Assembly: GCA_003978135.1 (NCBI GenBank)
Contig: QOAL01000152.1
Coordinates: 1-5,072, forward strand
Origin: Thermodesulfatator sp.
GTDB lineage: Bacteria; Desulfobacterota; Dissulfuribacteria; Dissulfuribacterales; QOAL01
Direction of reading: 5' to 3'
Length of the DNA stretch: 5,072 nucleotides
Part shown: positions 1 to 5,072 of the stretch, in pieces
Numbering within the stretch: the stretch's first letter is position 1
Layout of the letters: each line of letters opens with the position of its first letter
The notes under the pieces: generated by a model
What the model was told of the DNA's origin: nothing
The model's input: only the letters and a program-made list of their open reading frames with translations
The model's database searches: none
Position numbers and translations under genes: made by a program

Positions 1-1
1 C

Positions 2-652
2 CAGGGCAGGAAGATGTCGCCCAAAAACAAAAACGTAATAACAGTGAAGGAACTCCTTAAAGAAGGCTTTACTGGCCGACAGATCCGCTTCTTTCTGCTG
101 AGATCCTATTACAGGAAACCGGTAACATTTTCCTTTAAAGCCATGAAAGACGCCTGCCGCGGACTTTCCAGGATAGACGTGTTCAAATCAGACCTGAACA
201 CCTGTCTTTACTTGAGGCCGGAGGAAGAGGAATCCAGGCAGGTAAAAAAGGGCCTTTGCAGGCTGAAAAGGGATTTTTTTGCTGCCATGCTTGATGACCT
301 GAACACCTCAGCAGCCCTGGGTGCGGTTTTTTCCTTCATAAGAAAGACAAATCCCATGATTGGAGCAGGCCAGATAAACCAGAAGGATGCCGAATCCATA
401 ATAAAGACCTTCAAGACATTTGATTCACTGCTGGCGGTTCTGGATTTTACGATTACACGAAAAAAGCTGCCTCAAGGGGCCATGGAGCTCATTGAAGAAC
501 GGGAAAGGGCCAGGCAGGAAAAGAGATTTCACCACGCCGACCAGATCAGGAAAACCCTTCTCGGCCTTGGCATAGAACTCATGGACACCCCCAGGGGTCC
601 TCGTCTCAGGTTCAAAGGGCAATCCCGGCCTGATTCGGATAAAAAGGTCTGA
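2..652 (+). CDS. cysS: Cysteinyl-tRNA synthetase, C-terminal part (5' end outside window)
   Basis: This class I aminoacyl-tRNA synthetase charges tRNA-Cys with cysteine using ATP in the cytosol. The frame is open from base 2, so the true start lies upstream; 216 residues are visible. The fragment begins with the catalytic loop: KMSPK (bases 11-25) sits where the family has KMSKS, followed by NKNVITV. Next come the start of the tRNA-binding helical domain (GFTGRQIRFFLL, fragment residues 22-33, then YYRKP), the conserved DDLNT motif (98-102), and the usual C-terminal pattern IEERERAR...ADQIR...GIELMDTPRGPR (about 164-202). About 195 residues follow KMSKS in E. coli CysRS, so this end is complete with a slightly long basic tail. 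The catalytic Zn site and HIGH motif are off-window. The ATG at base 14 is the Met of the KMSPK loop, not a start codon. The odd feature is the variant signature loop. murJ follows after 8 nt, presumably in the same operon. Family assignment is firm; only the substitution is unusual. Confidence 0.93.
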   Translation, partial: QGRKMSPKNKNVITVKELLKEGFTGRQIRFFLLRSYYRKPVTFSFKAMKDACRGLSRIDVFKSDLNTCLYLRPEEEESRQVKKGLCRLKRDFFAAMLDDLNTSAALGAVFSFIRKTNPMIGAGQINQKDAESIIKTFKTFDSLLAVLDFTITRKKLPQGAMELIEERERARQEKRFHHADQIRKTLLGLGIELMDTPRGPRLRFKGQSRPDSDKKV

Positions 653-657
653 AGGGG
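651..657 (+). promoter_or_regulatory. Shine-Dalgarno of murJ overlapping the cysS stop
   Basis: GAAGGGG begins within the TGA stop codon of cysS (650-652) and ends 3 nt before the murJ ATG; its GAAGG core is 5 nt from the start. Termination of cysS therefore takes place on the murJ ribosome binding site, which suggests translational coupling. No promoter-like sequence fits in the 8-nt gap. Confidence 0.6.
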
Positions 658-660
658 CTC

Positions 661-2256
661 ATGTCTTCCAGCCAGCCCAGTGCTGCTGCCAGCATTGCCA
701 GTTCGGCAAAGTCCGTAAGTGCTGCGGTCTTTCTGTCTCGAATCCTTGGCCTTGTAAGGGAGCAGGTCCTGGCAGGCCTTTTCGGGGCAGGCACCTCCAT
801 GGATGCCTTTGTGGTGGCATTCAGAATCCCCAATCTCTTGAGAGACCTCTTTGCCGAGGGAGCGCTGAGCTCTGCCTTTGTGACGGTCTTTACCGAATAC
901 CAGGAAAAAAAGGCGCCTGAAGACACCCAGAGGCTGGTAAACAACGTCCTGACCTCAATAAGCATTATTATCTCGATCATCTGCGTCTTGGGGATATTTT
1001 ATTCCAAAGACCTGGTAATGCTCATGGCGCCTGAATTTGCCCTGATACCTGGCAAAATAGAACTCTCTACAATTCTCACCAGGATCATGTTCCCGTTCCT
1101 GGTATTCATAAGCCTTTCTGCGCTCATCATGGGGCTTTTGAATACAAGGGGTTATTTTTTTATACCGGCTTTTGCATCAAGCTGCTTCAATCTTGCCTCC
1201 ATTATCGTTGGTGGCGGCCTGGCGCTTACCATTCCTGCCATGGGTTATCCTGCCATATACGGCATGGCAGTAGGCACCCTGGCCGGCGGCGGGCTCCAGC
1301 TCCTGATTCAGCTTCCGTGTGTAAAAAAGGAGGGCTTCAGATACAGGCCCTTGATAGACCTCAAGGACCCTGGGCTGAGGAAAATGGGGCGCCTTATCAT
1401 TCCTGCCATTATCGGTCTGTCAGCTACCCAGATAAACATATTCGTTAATACCAACTTTGCATCACGATGTGCTGAGGGAAGCGTCGCCTGGCTGAACTAT
1501 GCCTTCAGGCTCATGCAGTTCCCCATAGGCCTTTTCGGTGTTGCCCTTTCTGTGGCCACTCTTCCCATGATAGCAAGGCAGGCGGCCCAGGGGGCCTCCG
1601 AAGAGCTTGGAGATACCCTTGTGTCTTCCCTGATACTTGCCTTTGCACTCACCCTTCCAGCCGCAGCAGGCCTCTGGCTCCTGGCAGAACCAGTAATAGG
1701 CCTGATTTTCAGGCATGGTCATTTCACGCAGTTCGACACGGTTATGACGGCCCAGGCCCTGAAATTCTATTCCATAGGCCTCATGGCGTATTCGGCAGTA
1801 AAGATAATTGTCCCTGTGTATTATGCCCTTGATGATACCAAATGGCCGGTTATTGGAAGTTTTCTCTCTGTGGCAGCCAACATAGTCATTATCCTGTTCA
1901 CCCTGGAAAAATTTCAACACAGGGCCATAGCCCTTTCCACCTCTGTGACCATAATCTTCAATTTCTTGTTCCTGGCTGTGATCCTGTACAAAAAAACAGG
2001 GGGCTATCCTGTGAAAAGACTCATGACTGCACTTGCAAAGATTGCATTGGCAACCGCTGTTATGGCAGCAGCGGTCTATTATTCCGCCATGTGGACTGAC
2101 ATTGGTGAAAATACGGCGGGCCTTGCTCTTCAGGTATTGATAACTATTGCCATAGGGGTTGCTGTGTACATCGGAGGTATTTTGTTCATGGACCTGAAGG
2201 AAGCCAGAGAAATCCTGCAGGCTGTCCTAAAACTCCTGAAAAAGGCCCGCACATAA
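661..2256 (+). CDS. murJ: Lipid II flippase MurJ (MviN), MOP superfamily
   Basis: MurJ moves the peptidoglycan precursor lipid II from the inner to the outer face of the cytoplasmic membrane and is normally essential. The 531-aa product is close to the E. coli length (511 aa) with about 9 extra N-terminal residues. I see about 14 hydrophobic segments (roughly residues 20-41, 48-70, 95-115, 140-160, 168-190, 192-215, 242-262, 275-303, 318-342, 366-388, 395-416, 421-443, 455-475, 487-510). The signature SRILGLVRE and the block DAFVVAFRIPNLLRDLFAEG match the family. Aligned by eye to E. coli, R27, R33, D48 and R61 correspond to the cavity residues R18, R24, D39 and R52, and R283 (in FRLMQFP) to R270, so the protein looks functional. 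The ATG at 661 has a good Shine-Dalgarno; the next Met in the protein (M47) lies beyond R27 and R33, so it cannot be the start. It is the second gene after cysS and converges on the DUF3135-type gene, 42 bp from stop to stop. No strong intrinsic terminator is visible after it. Confidence 0.96.
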   Translation: MSSSQPSAAASIASSAKSVSAAVFLSRILGLVREQVLAGLFGAGTSMDAFVVAFRIPNLLRDLFAEGALSSAFVTVFTEYQEKKAPEDTQRLVNNVLTSISIIISIICVLGIFYSKDLVMLMAPEFALIPGKIELSTILTRIMFPFLVFISLSALIMGLLNTRGYFFIPAFASSCFNLASIIVGGGLALTIPAMGYPAIYGMAVGTLAGGGLQLLIQLPCVKKEGFRYRPLIDLKDPGLRKMGRLIIPAIIGLSATQINIFVNTNFASRCAEGSVAWLNYAFRLMQFPIGLFGVALSVATLPMIARQAAQGASEELGDTLVSSLILAFALTLPAAAGLWLLAEPVIGLIFRHGHFTQFDTVMTAQALKFYSIGLMAYSAVKIIVPVYYALDDTKWPVIGSFLSVAANIVIILFTLEKFQHRAIALSTSVTIIFNFLFLAVILYKKTGGYPVKRLMTALAKIALATAVMAAAVYYSAMWTDIGENTAGLALQVLITIAIGVAVYIGGILFMDLKEAREILQAVLKLLKKART

Positions 2257-2298
2257 AAAAATTCTATTTGGTAAACAGGAAATGCTCCCTTTGTAGCC

Positions 2299-2688
2299 TT
2301 ACCCGCAGCTCGCGTGTTTTGAAGGCCCTGGCGGATTAAATTTCAGGACCTTTGTATCAACTTCCACAGGAACAGGCGAGTTAACATTTACTCCTTTTGC
2401 CGCATCAATCAGACGGTCAAGATTCTTAAGAAGCCCGTTTTCCCCGTAGACATGTTCCATGAGCATCTCATGGAACATGAAACAGGCTTCCAGGGCATTC
2501 TTGCAACGTCTTCGCTTCATATCCAAGACCCACTGGAACTTCCTGAGCCTTTCCTGCACCTCTGGAGGACGCCTTGATATCTCCTCTTCTATGATCTGTC
2601 TTCTATGTTTTTCAAATTCCTCAGGATCAAGTTCATAGAGCCTGCAAAGTTCATCAAAATCTATGGTAACTGCGCTGCTTTTCTCCAT
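2299..2688 (-). CDS. DUF3135-type small cytosolic protein, function unknown
   Basis: The 129-aa product has no signal peptide or membrane segment. Its N-terminal 80 residues carry the pattern I associate with DUF3135: FDELCRLYELDPEEFEKHRRQ (11-31), a run of acidic residues (IIEEE), then PPEVQERLRKFQWVLDMKRRRCKNALEAC (41-69). It is charged, helical and rich in Glu and Arg. The C-terminal part (about 85-129) is a further helix (NLDRLIDAAKG) and a Pro-rich tail ending HASCG, which goes beyond the usual domain. Cysteines at 15, 62, 69 and 128 show no clear metal-site spacing. The start is fixed: an in-frame TGA lies two codons upstream of the ATG. GAGGGGAG is a Shine-Dalgarno at a rather long distance (12 nt). 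The family has no assigned function that I know of; similarity was judged from memory of the pattern, so the domain name is probable, not certain. It is transcribed alone, convergent with murJ. Confidence 0.75.
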   Translation of the reverse strand: MEKSSAVTIDFDELCRLYELDPEEFEKHRRQIIEEEISRRPPEVQERLRKFQWVLDMKRRRCKNALEACFMFHEMLMEHVYGENGLLKNLDRLIDAAKGVNVNSPVPVEVDTKVLKFNPPGPSKHASCG

Positions 2689-2700
2689 TTTTCAATGAAT

Positions 2701-2708
2701 CTCCCCTC
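2701..2708 (-). promoter_or_regulatory. Shine-Dalgarno of the DUF3135-type gene
   Basis: GAGGGGAG on the minus strand lies 12 nt from the ATG at 2688, longer than the common 5-9 nt. No earlier in-frame start exists because of the TGA at 2692-2694, so this is the best candidate despite the spacing. Confidence 0.45.
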
Positions 2709-2720
2709 ATTTTTTCCAAT

Positions 2721-2729
2721 AGTATAACA
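2721..2729 (-). promoter_or_regulatory. Extended -10 promoter of the DUF3135-type gene
   Basis: The minus strand reads TGTTATACT, an extended -10 (TGn) plus TATACT, one base from TATAAT. The hexamer 17 bp upstream is AAATAA, a poor -35, as is common for extended -10 promoters. Initiation would fall near 2714, leaving a leader of about 25 nt that includes the Shine-Dalgarno. A-tracts lie further upstream and could act as an UP-like element. Confidence 0.45.
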
Positions 2730-2813
2730 GCAACCACCGTACCTTATTTTTTGATCAAACATTCCGAAAAAGACGAATTTTCCCAGCTAAAAAAGCTCTA
2801 AACGGAAAAAAGA

Positions 2814-2847
2814 GGAAAACTTTTTCACAAATGGAAAAACTTTTCCA
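2814..2847. repeat. Two related short palindromes in A-tract DNA
   Basis: TGGAAAA-AC-TTTTCCA (2832-2847) is a perfect 7-bp inverted repeat around two bases. A related imperfect copy, GGAAAACTTTTTC, starts at 2814, 19 bp earlier (nearly two helical turns). They lie about 90-120 bp upstream of the -10 of the DUF3135-type gene. They could be a paired binding site for a dimeric regulator, or a weak terminator for the minus-strand gene upstream, since T-rich sequence follows on that strand. Simple A/T richness could also produce them. Confidence 0.4.
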
Positions 2848-2891
2848 GGAAATAAATTGCCCCTTTCTTTATTCCTCACTTATTCACCTCA

Positions 2892-2916
2892 CCAACTCGC
2901 AGTCGGTACGAGTTGG
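2892..2916. repeat. Perfect 8-bp stem hairpin, 9-nt loop
   Basis: CCAACTCG (2892-2899) is exactly complementary to CGAGTTGG (2909-2916), with loop CAGTCGGTA. Neither strand has a T-run after the stem, so it is not a classical intrinsic terminator. It lies about 110 bp downstream of the secreted-protein stop codon, where it could protect or end that transcript, or be a protein binding site. Confidence 0.6.
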
Positions 2917-3028
2917 AAAGTAAGCAGGCGCACCTTTGAATTTTAATAACAACACTTGAATTTTTTGATATCCTGCAGTTGGACAAGATCCTGCCCACCT
3001 GGGAAAGCACGGCTAATGCCCATACCAC

Positions 3029-4729
3029 CTAATGGGTATAGCACAAGATGTCAGGAGTAAGCTGGATATCCTCAAGGGTATAATCTTCGAACATAGGAGC
3101 TTTATGAATGACGTAGCCCTTTTGTAAGGGAATTTCCAACCACTGGGCCTTCACAGGCATCCCCATGTCAATAATATCGCCTATATGCCAGGATCCGCAC
3201 TCTCCTGATAACCCAACAATTTCGTCGTTAGTCCAATATTGATTGTCCGTTACTGCAATTCCCAGCATGCACTCTTCATTGGAATCTGGACGTGCAGTTG
3301 AAAGATACCCCCGCACCTCTGCCAACCCTGTAGCTTGGATGATGAAATGACAACAATGATTCTCGGCAAGGTTGATACAGGCGGTCATCTCTATCATGCC
3401 CTTAACTTCCCCATAACCATAGACCTCGTAACGCCCGGAACCAGGCCCGAAAAAAGTTGCCTCGTATATGGAAAACGGGATATGCCCGACGACACTAAAT
3501 TCCCATCCACCTAAATCTCGCCCTCTTTCTATCCCAAGGCTGCCACTTCCCACTTTCTTAAAAAGTGAAATATCATAGAAATCCAGGAGAAGATCAATGG
3601 TCTGCTGACCCAGCGCCACCTTTTTTATATCCAGTTTTTTGCCAATACACGAAAACTCATACGACTTTGAAATATCTGAGTCTTGCGGATCCGGTGCTCT
3701 GGTTGCAGCCTGTCCCGTCCCGACAAGGCCGCTGCCTTGGCCGCAATTTGTTTCGTACATGTTAAACGTAATAGTGGATCCGGAAACTGTATACCATCCT
3801 ATTTCAGTGCATTCATTTATCCAGGTATAATTTTTATAACCTTGTGCATCCGGTCCTGTGAGTATCAAGGCCATGTAGTTGCCCTGGCTAGCAGATTCCC
3901 ATGTACCAACAAGGGAAGACGCGGTTTCAGCCTGACCAAAACGGAACCTCTCAAGCTTCAGGTCCAGGTTAAGGTCCCCTCCCACATGCATATCGATTTT
4001 TCCATCTGTTTTGATATTAAGCGAGATAGGGTTACCAGTATCTGTTGATACCGGGGTCTGGTATGCGGGTTGGTCCCATGACGTCCCTCCCTGCCAGCGA
4101 ATCAGGTTCGTTGAAAAACTGGCAGCTCCGTTTTCAAACGGGCCGCTGAAGCTTAGCCAGGTACCAAAGGCGGTCTGCGCCTGTTCATCCGGGCCATAAT
4201 GATACCATGCTCCGAAAAGGGTACCGCCTTGGGCCTCAAGAAAAAAGCCCATACCGTTGTACGCGGGATCCCACCACCAGCCTGACAGCCTGTTGTCATT
4301 TGTTCCAGGCGCAACGGTATCCATGAACTTTTTAAGAGTTATTTTCGTAGGATTGACCTGCGTGGGCCAGATAAGCCGGTAGGTCATTTCAGCCTGATCT
4401 GCAGAGGTAAACCTTATTGTTTCATTTCCACTGTCTGTGGGAAAGGGATCAGCCGGCAGCATGGACATTGCCCCGTTTTGCCATATTTGTACCTTTCCCG
4501 TATAGGCATCTTCAGCCGCGTTGTATTTTAAAACACCGGTAAACCACACTGGAACGCCATTATAATAGGAATACGCCGCTGAAAACATGGTATCTCCTTG
4601 GATTTCAATAGAAACTCCTGAGCCCGACCAAGAGGCGTCAAAATACCATCCGTCGTATTGGCTATCAGCCCATGCAGATGGAACGAGGGTGATCAAAATA
4701 AGTAGAATCCAAATCGATTTTTTCAACAT
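3029..4729 (-). CDS. Predicted secreted protein with two GWWWDP-type beta repeats, function unknown
   Basis: I do not recognise a function. The 566-aa product starts with a clear Sec signal peptide: MLKK, a hydrophobic core, then PSAWA before Asp22 (AxA cleavage site). No lipobox Cys is present, so it should be periplasmic or extracellular. Two homologous modules follow. Module 1 (about 26-136) begins DGWYFDASWSGSGVSIEIQG and ends ITLKKF; module 2 (about 149-263) begins SGWWWDPAYNGMGFFLEAQG and ends LKLERF. Both have an aromatic/Gly beta pattern that I know from uncharacterised exported proteobacterial proteins. Residues 271-392 start LVGTWES and look like a small beta-barrel, lipocalin-like at best. 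Residues 407-566 are a further beta-rich region I cannot place. All nine cysteines (307, 329, 361, 451, 459, 460, 487, 511, 563) are in the second half, which suggests disulfides. The frame is open to an ATG at 4783, but 4729 is preferred: AAGGAGGTG lies just before it and the promoter overlaps the longer start. Confidence 0.85.
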   Translation of the reverse strand: MLKKSIWILLILITLVPSAWADSQYDGWYFDASWSGSGVSIEIQGDTMFSAAYSYYNGVPVWFTGVLKYNAAEDAYTGKVQIWQNGAMSMLPADPFPTDSGNETIRFTSADQAEMTYRLIWPTQVNPTKITLKKFMDTVAPGTNDNRLSGWWWDPAYNGMGFFLEAQGGTLFGAWYHYGPDEQAQTAFGTWLSFSGPFENGAASFSTNLIRWQGGTSWDQPAYQTPVSTDTGNPISLNIKTDGKIDMHVGGDLNLDLKLERFRFGQAETASSLVGTWESASQGNYMALILTGPDAQGYKNYTWINECTEIGWYTVSGSTITFNMYETNCGQGSGLVGTGQAATRAPDPQDSDISKSYEFSCIGKKLDIKKVALGQQTIDLLLDFYDISLFKKVGSGSLGIERGRDLGGWEFSVVGHIPFSIYEATFFGPGSGRYEVYGYGEVKGMIEMTACINLAENHCCHFIIQATGLAEVRGYLSTARPDSNEECMLGIAVTDNQYWTNDEIVGLSGECGSWHIGDIIDMGMPVKAQWLEIPLQKGYVIHKAPMFEDYTLEDIQLTPDILCYTH

Positions 4730-4733
4730 GACG

Positions 4734-4742
4734 CACCTCCTT
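4734..4742 (-). promoter_or_regulatory. Consensus Shine-Dalgarno fixing the start at 4729
   Basis: The minus strand reads AAGGAGGTG, with the AAGGAGG core ending 6 nt before the ATG at 4729. This near-perfect anti-16S match decides the start against the in-frame ATG at 4783, and the protein from 4729 begins with a normal signal peptide. Confidence 0.88.
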
Positions 4743-4755
4743 AGGGCTTTTTTTA

Positions 4756-4783
4756 ATTGTGCATGAAACACAAAAAATGTCAA
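4756..4783 (-). promoter_or_regulatory. Sigma70-type promoter of the secreted-protein gene
   Basis: On the minus strand a perfect TTGACA (-35, 4783-4778) is followed after 16 bp by CACAAT (-10, 4761-4756; four of six consensus bases). Initiation near 4749 gives a short leader of about 20 nt containing the Shine-Dalgarno. The -10 is mediocre, so an activator or another sigma factor is possible. Confidence 0.55.
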
Positions 4784-4789
4784 ATGACA
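4778..4789. promoter_or_regulatory. TGTCA-N2-TGACA inverted repeat over the -35
   Basis: TGTCAAATGACA is two 5-bp half sites around two bases and covers the whole -35 hexamer. This is where a repressor would block RNA polymerase. The half sites are short, and part of the symmetry arises from the TTGACA hexamer itself, so the operator role is a guess. Confidence 0.3.
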
Positions 4790-4902
4790 CAGTTGATTAA
4801 TAATTTATTTGTCTGGCAATAGAAGGGCGCGATCTAGTCTGGAAAAGTCAATGAGAACTTCGATGGAAGTATTCCCTGTTGGTCCCATTCATTTTTCTAA
4901 CC
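4790..4902. other. Gene-free stretch between promoter and fold-back repeat
   Basis: Apart from the possible 27-codon remnant on the minus strand I see no gene, RNA or clear regulatory site here. The part next to the promoter (about 4790-4812) is AT-rich and could be an upstream promoter element for the secreted-protein gene. Confidence 0.4.
4805..4888 (-). pseudogene. Possible 3' gene remnant, 27 codons
   Basis: From the ATG at 4888 the minus strand reads a 27-residue frame whose middle, SIEVLIDFSRLDRALLLPDK, has the look of a real protein C-terminus, followed by a TAA stop. A TGA directly precedes the ATG, no Shine-Dalgarno is visible, and the fold-back repeat begins 15 bp upstream. It could be the tail of a gene cut off when the repeat or other DNA arrived, or a chance open frame. 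I do not recognise the family. The plus strand is also open here, which lowers confidence. Confidence 0.2.
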
Positions 4903-4919
4903 AGTGTCCATCCATAAAT
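4903..4919 (+). repeat. Left terminal inverted repeat of the fold-back element
   Basis: AGTGTCCATCCATAAAT matches the reverse complement of 5029-5045 at 16 of 17 positions; the mismatch is T4914 opposite C5034 (the partner copy reads G at this point). Confidence 0.75.
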
Positions 4920-4951
4920 GACCCTTTTGCCCGATGACTGTGTTGCTCGTC

Positions 4952-4996
4952 GGCGAAAAATGCTCATGTACGCCCAGCACACTGTCCTTTTTCGCC
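4952..4996. repeat. Inner perfect 9-bp stem of the fold-back element
   Basis: GGCGAAAAA (4952-4960) and TTTTTCGCC (4988-4996) are exact complements around a 27-nt apical region. The apex can pair further through TGCT (4961-4964) and AGCA. On the plus strand the descending arm TTTTTCGCC gives a modest T-run, but inside the stem rather than after it, so this is not a standard terminator. Confidence 0.6.
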
Positions 4997-5028
4997 TCCT
5001 TGCGCCTTGCCCTCGAACAAAATTGCCT

Positions 5029-5045
5029 ATTTCTGGATGGACACT
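5029..5045 (-). repeat. Right terminal inverted repeat of the fold-back element
   Basis: Read on the minus strand this is AGTGTCCATCCAGAAAT, the partner of 4903-4919. Only 27 bases of the window lie beyond it, with no recognisable feature. Confidence 0.75.
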
Positions 5046-5072
5046 AAGAAGGATATAATCTCCACCACTTAC

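Larger units (their letters stand above)
2689..3028. other. 340-bp intergenic region between two minus-strand genes
   Basis: No coding frame here looks real. From right to left in transcription direction, it holds: the end of the secreted-protein transcript; short direct repeats (ATCCTGC at 2970-2976 and 2988-2994, TTGAATTTT at 2936-2944 and 2956-2964, 20 bp apart); a perfect 8-bp hairpin (2892-2916); an A/T-tract stretch (about 2757-2850) with two related palindromes; and the promoter and leader of the DUF3135-type gene. I see no convincing intrinsic terminator for the secreted-protein gene. Confidence 0.6.
4903..5045. repeat. 143-bp fold-back repeat, MITE-like
   Basis: The ends are 17-bp terminal inverted repeats with one mismatch: AGTGTCCATCCATAAAT on the left and the complement of AGTGTCCATCCAGAAAT on the right. 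The symmetry continues inward: TTTTG (4925-4929) pairs with CAAAA (5018-5022), CGA (4932-4934) with TCG (5013-5015), and GGCGAAAAA (4952-4960) with TTTTTCGCC (4988-4996). The whole unit can thus fold into one long imperfect hairpin. It has no coding frame of note. This is the form of a non-autonomous miniature transposon or a structured intergenic repeat. No clear target-site duplication flanks it. I have an unverified impression that similar sequences recur between genes in Desulfobacterota. Confidence 0.65.

Noticed and set aside
612..980. 122-codon minus-strand frame over the cysS-murJ junction
   Set aside because: Antisense to the conserved MurJ N-terminus and the end of cysS; composition is that of a shadow frame.
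1462..1920. 152-codon open frame on the minus strand inside murJ
   Set aside because: Fully antisense to strongly conserved MurJ sequence; no start signal and no protein-like pattern. The open frame follows from murJ codon use.
2257..2298. Terminator between the convergent murJ and DUF3135-type genes
   Set aside because: Only a 5-bp GGTAA/TTACC pairing with a long loop and no following T-run; too weak to call.
2936..2994. Short direct repeats (TTGAATTTT twice, ATCCTGC twice) as an iteron or CRISPR-like array
   Set aside because: Only two copies each, of 7-9 bp, without regular spacers; chance is a sufficient explanation.
3683..4048. 121-codon plus-strand frame inside the secreted-protein gene
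   Set aside because: Antisense to a gene with signal peptide, internal repeats and a consensus Shine-Dalgarno; no credible start of its own.
4850..4936. Plus-strand small frame starting at 4850 and running into the repeat
   Set aside because: No ribosome binding site, crosses the left terminal repeat, and has no recognisable protein pattern.
5054..5059. TATAAT as a promoter reading out of the repeat on the plus strand
   Set aside because: The best -35 (TGGACA at 5038-5043, within the terminal repeat) is only 10 bp away, far too close; nothing suitable lies at 16-18 bp.

Overview
The window looks like chromosomal DNA of a Gram-negative, moderate-GC bacterium. The Desulfobacterota (former Deltaproteobacteria) are my best guess, from the gene content (CysRS, MurJ and a DUF3135-type protein side by side) and the style of the intergenic repeat at the right edge. 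That placement is inference; nothing in the sequence names the organism.

Left part (1-2256, + strand): a tight two-gene operon. The 3' part of cysS (cysteinyl-tRNA synthetase, cut by the window edge just before its KMSKS-type loop) is followed after 8 nt by a complete murJ, the inner-membrane lipid II flippase of peptidoglycan synthesis. All four N-terminal charged residues and the later arginine known to matter in MurJ are present. The murJ Shine-Dalgarno overlaps the cysS stop codon, so the two are probably translationally coupled.

Middle (2257-3028): murJ converges on a small minus-strand gene for a 129-aa cytosolic DUF3135-type protein of unknown function, which has its own extended -10 promoter. 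Behind that promoter lies about 340 bp without a gene. It holds A-tract-rich DNA with two related short palindromes, and a perfect 8-bp-stem hairpin.

Right part (3029-5072, - strand): one gene for a predicted secreted protein. The start is best placed at 4729, giving 566 aa, because a perfect AAGGAGGTG Shine-Dalgarno and a TTGACA promoter lie just upstream. The protein has a signal peptide, two copies of a Trp/Gly-rich beta module, a third beta-rich segment and a cysteine-containing C-terminal region I cannot assign. Upstream of its promoter are a 27-codon open stretch that may be a gene remnant and a 143-bp fold-back repeat with 17-bp near-perfect terminal inverted repeats, which looks like a MITE-type or structured intergenic repeat.

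The left operon is housekeeping (protein synthesis and cell wall). The right half is accessory in character: a secreted protein of unknown role beside a repeat. I see no CRISPR, rRNA, tRNA, integrase or transposase gene, and no convincing new multi-gene system. The fold-back repeat and the modular secreted protein are the two things most worth following up.
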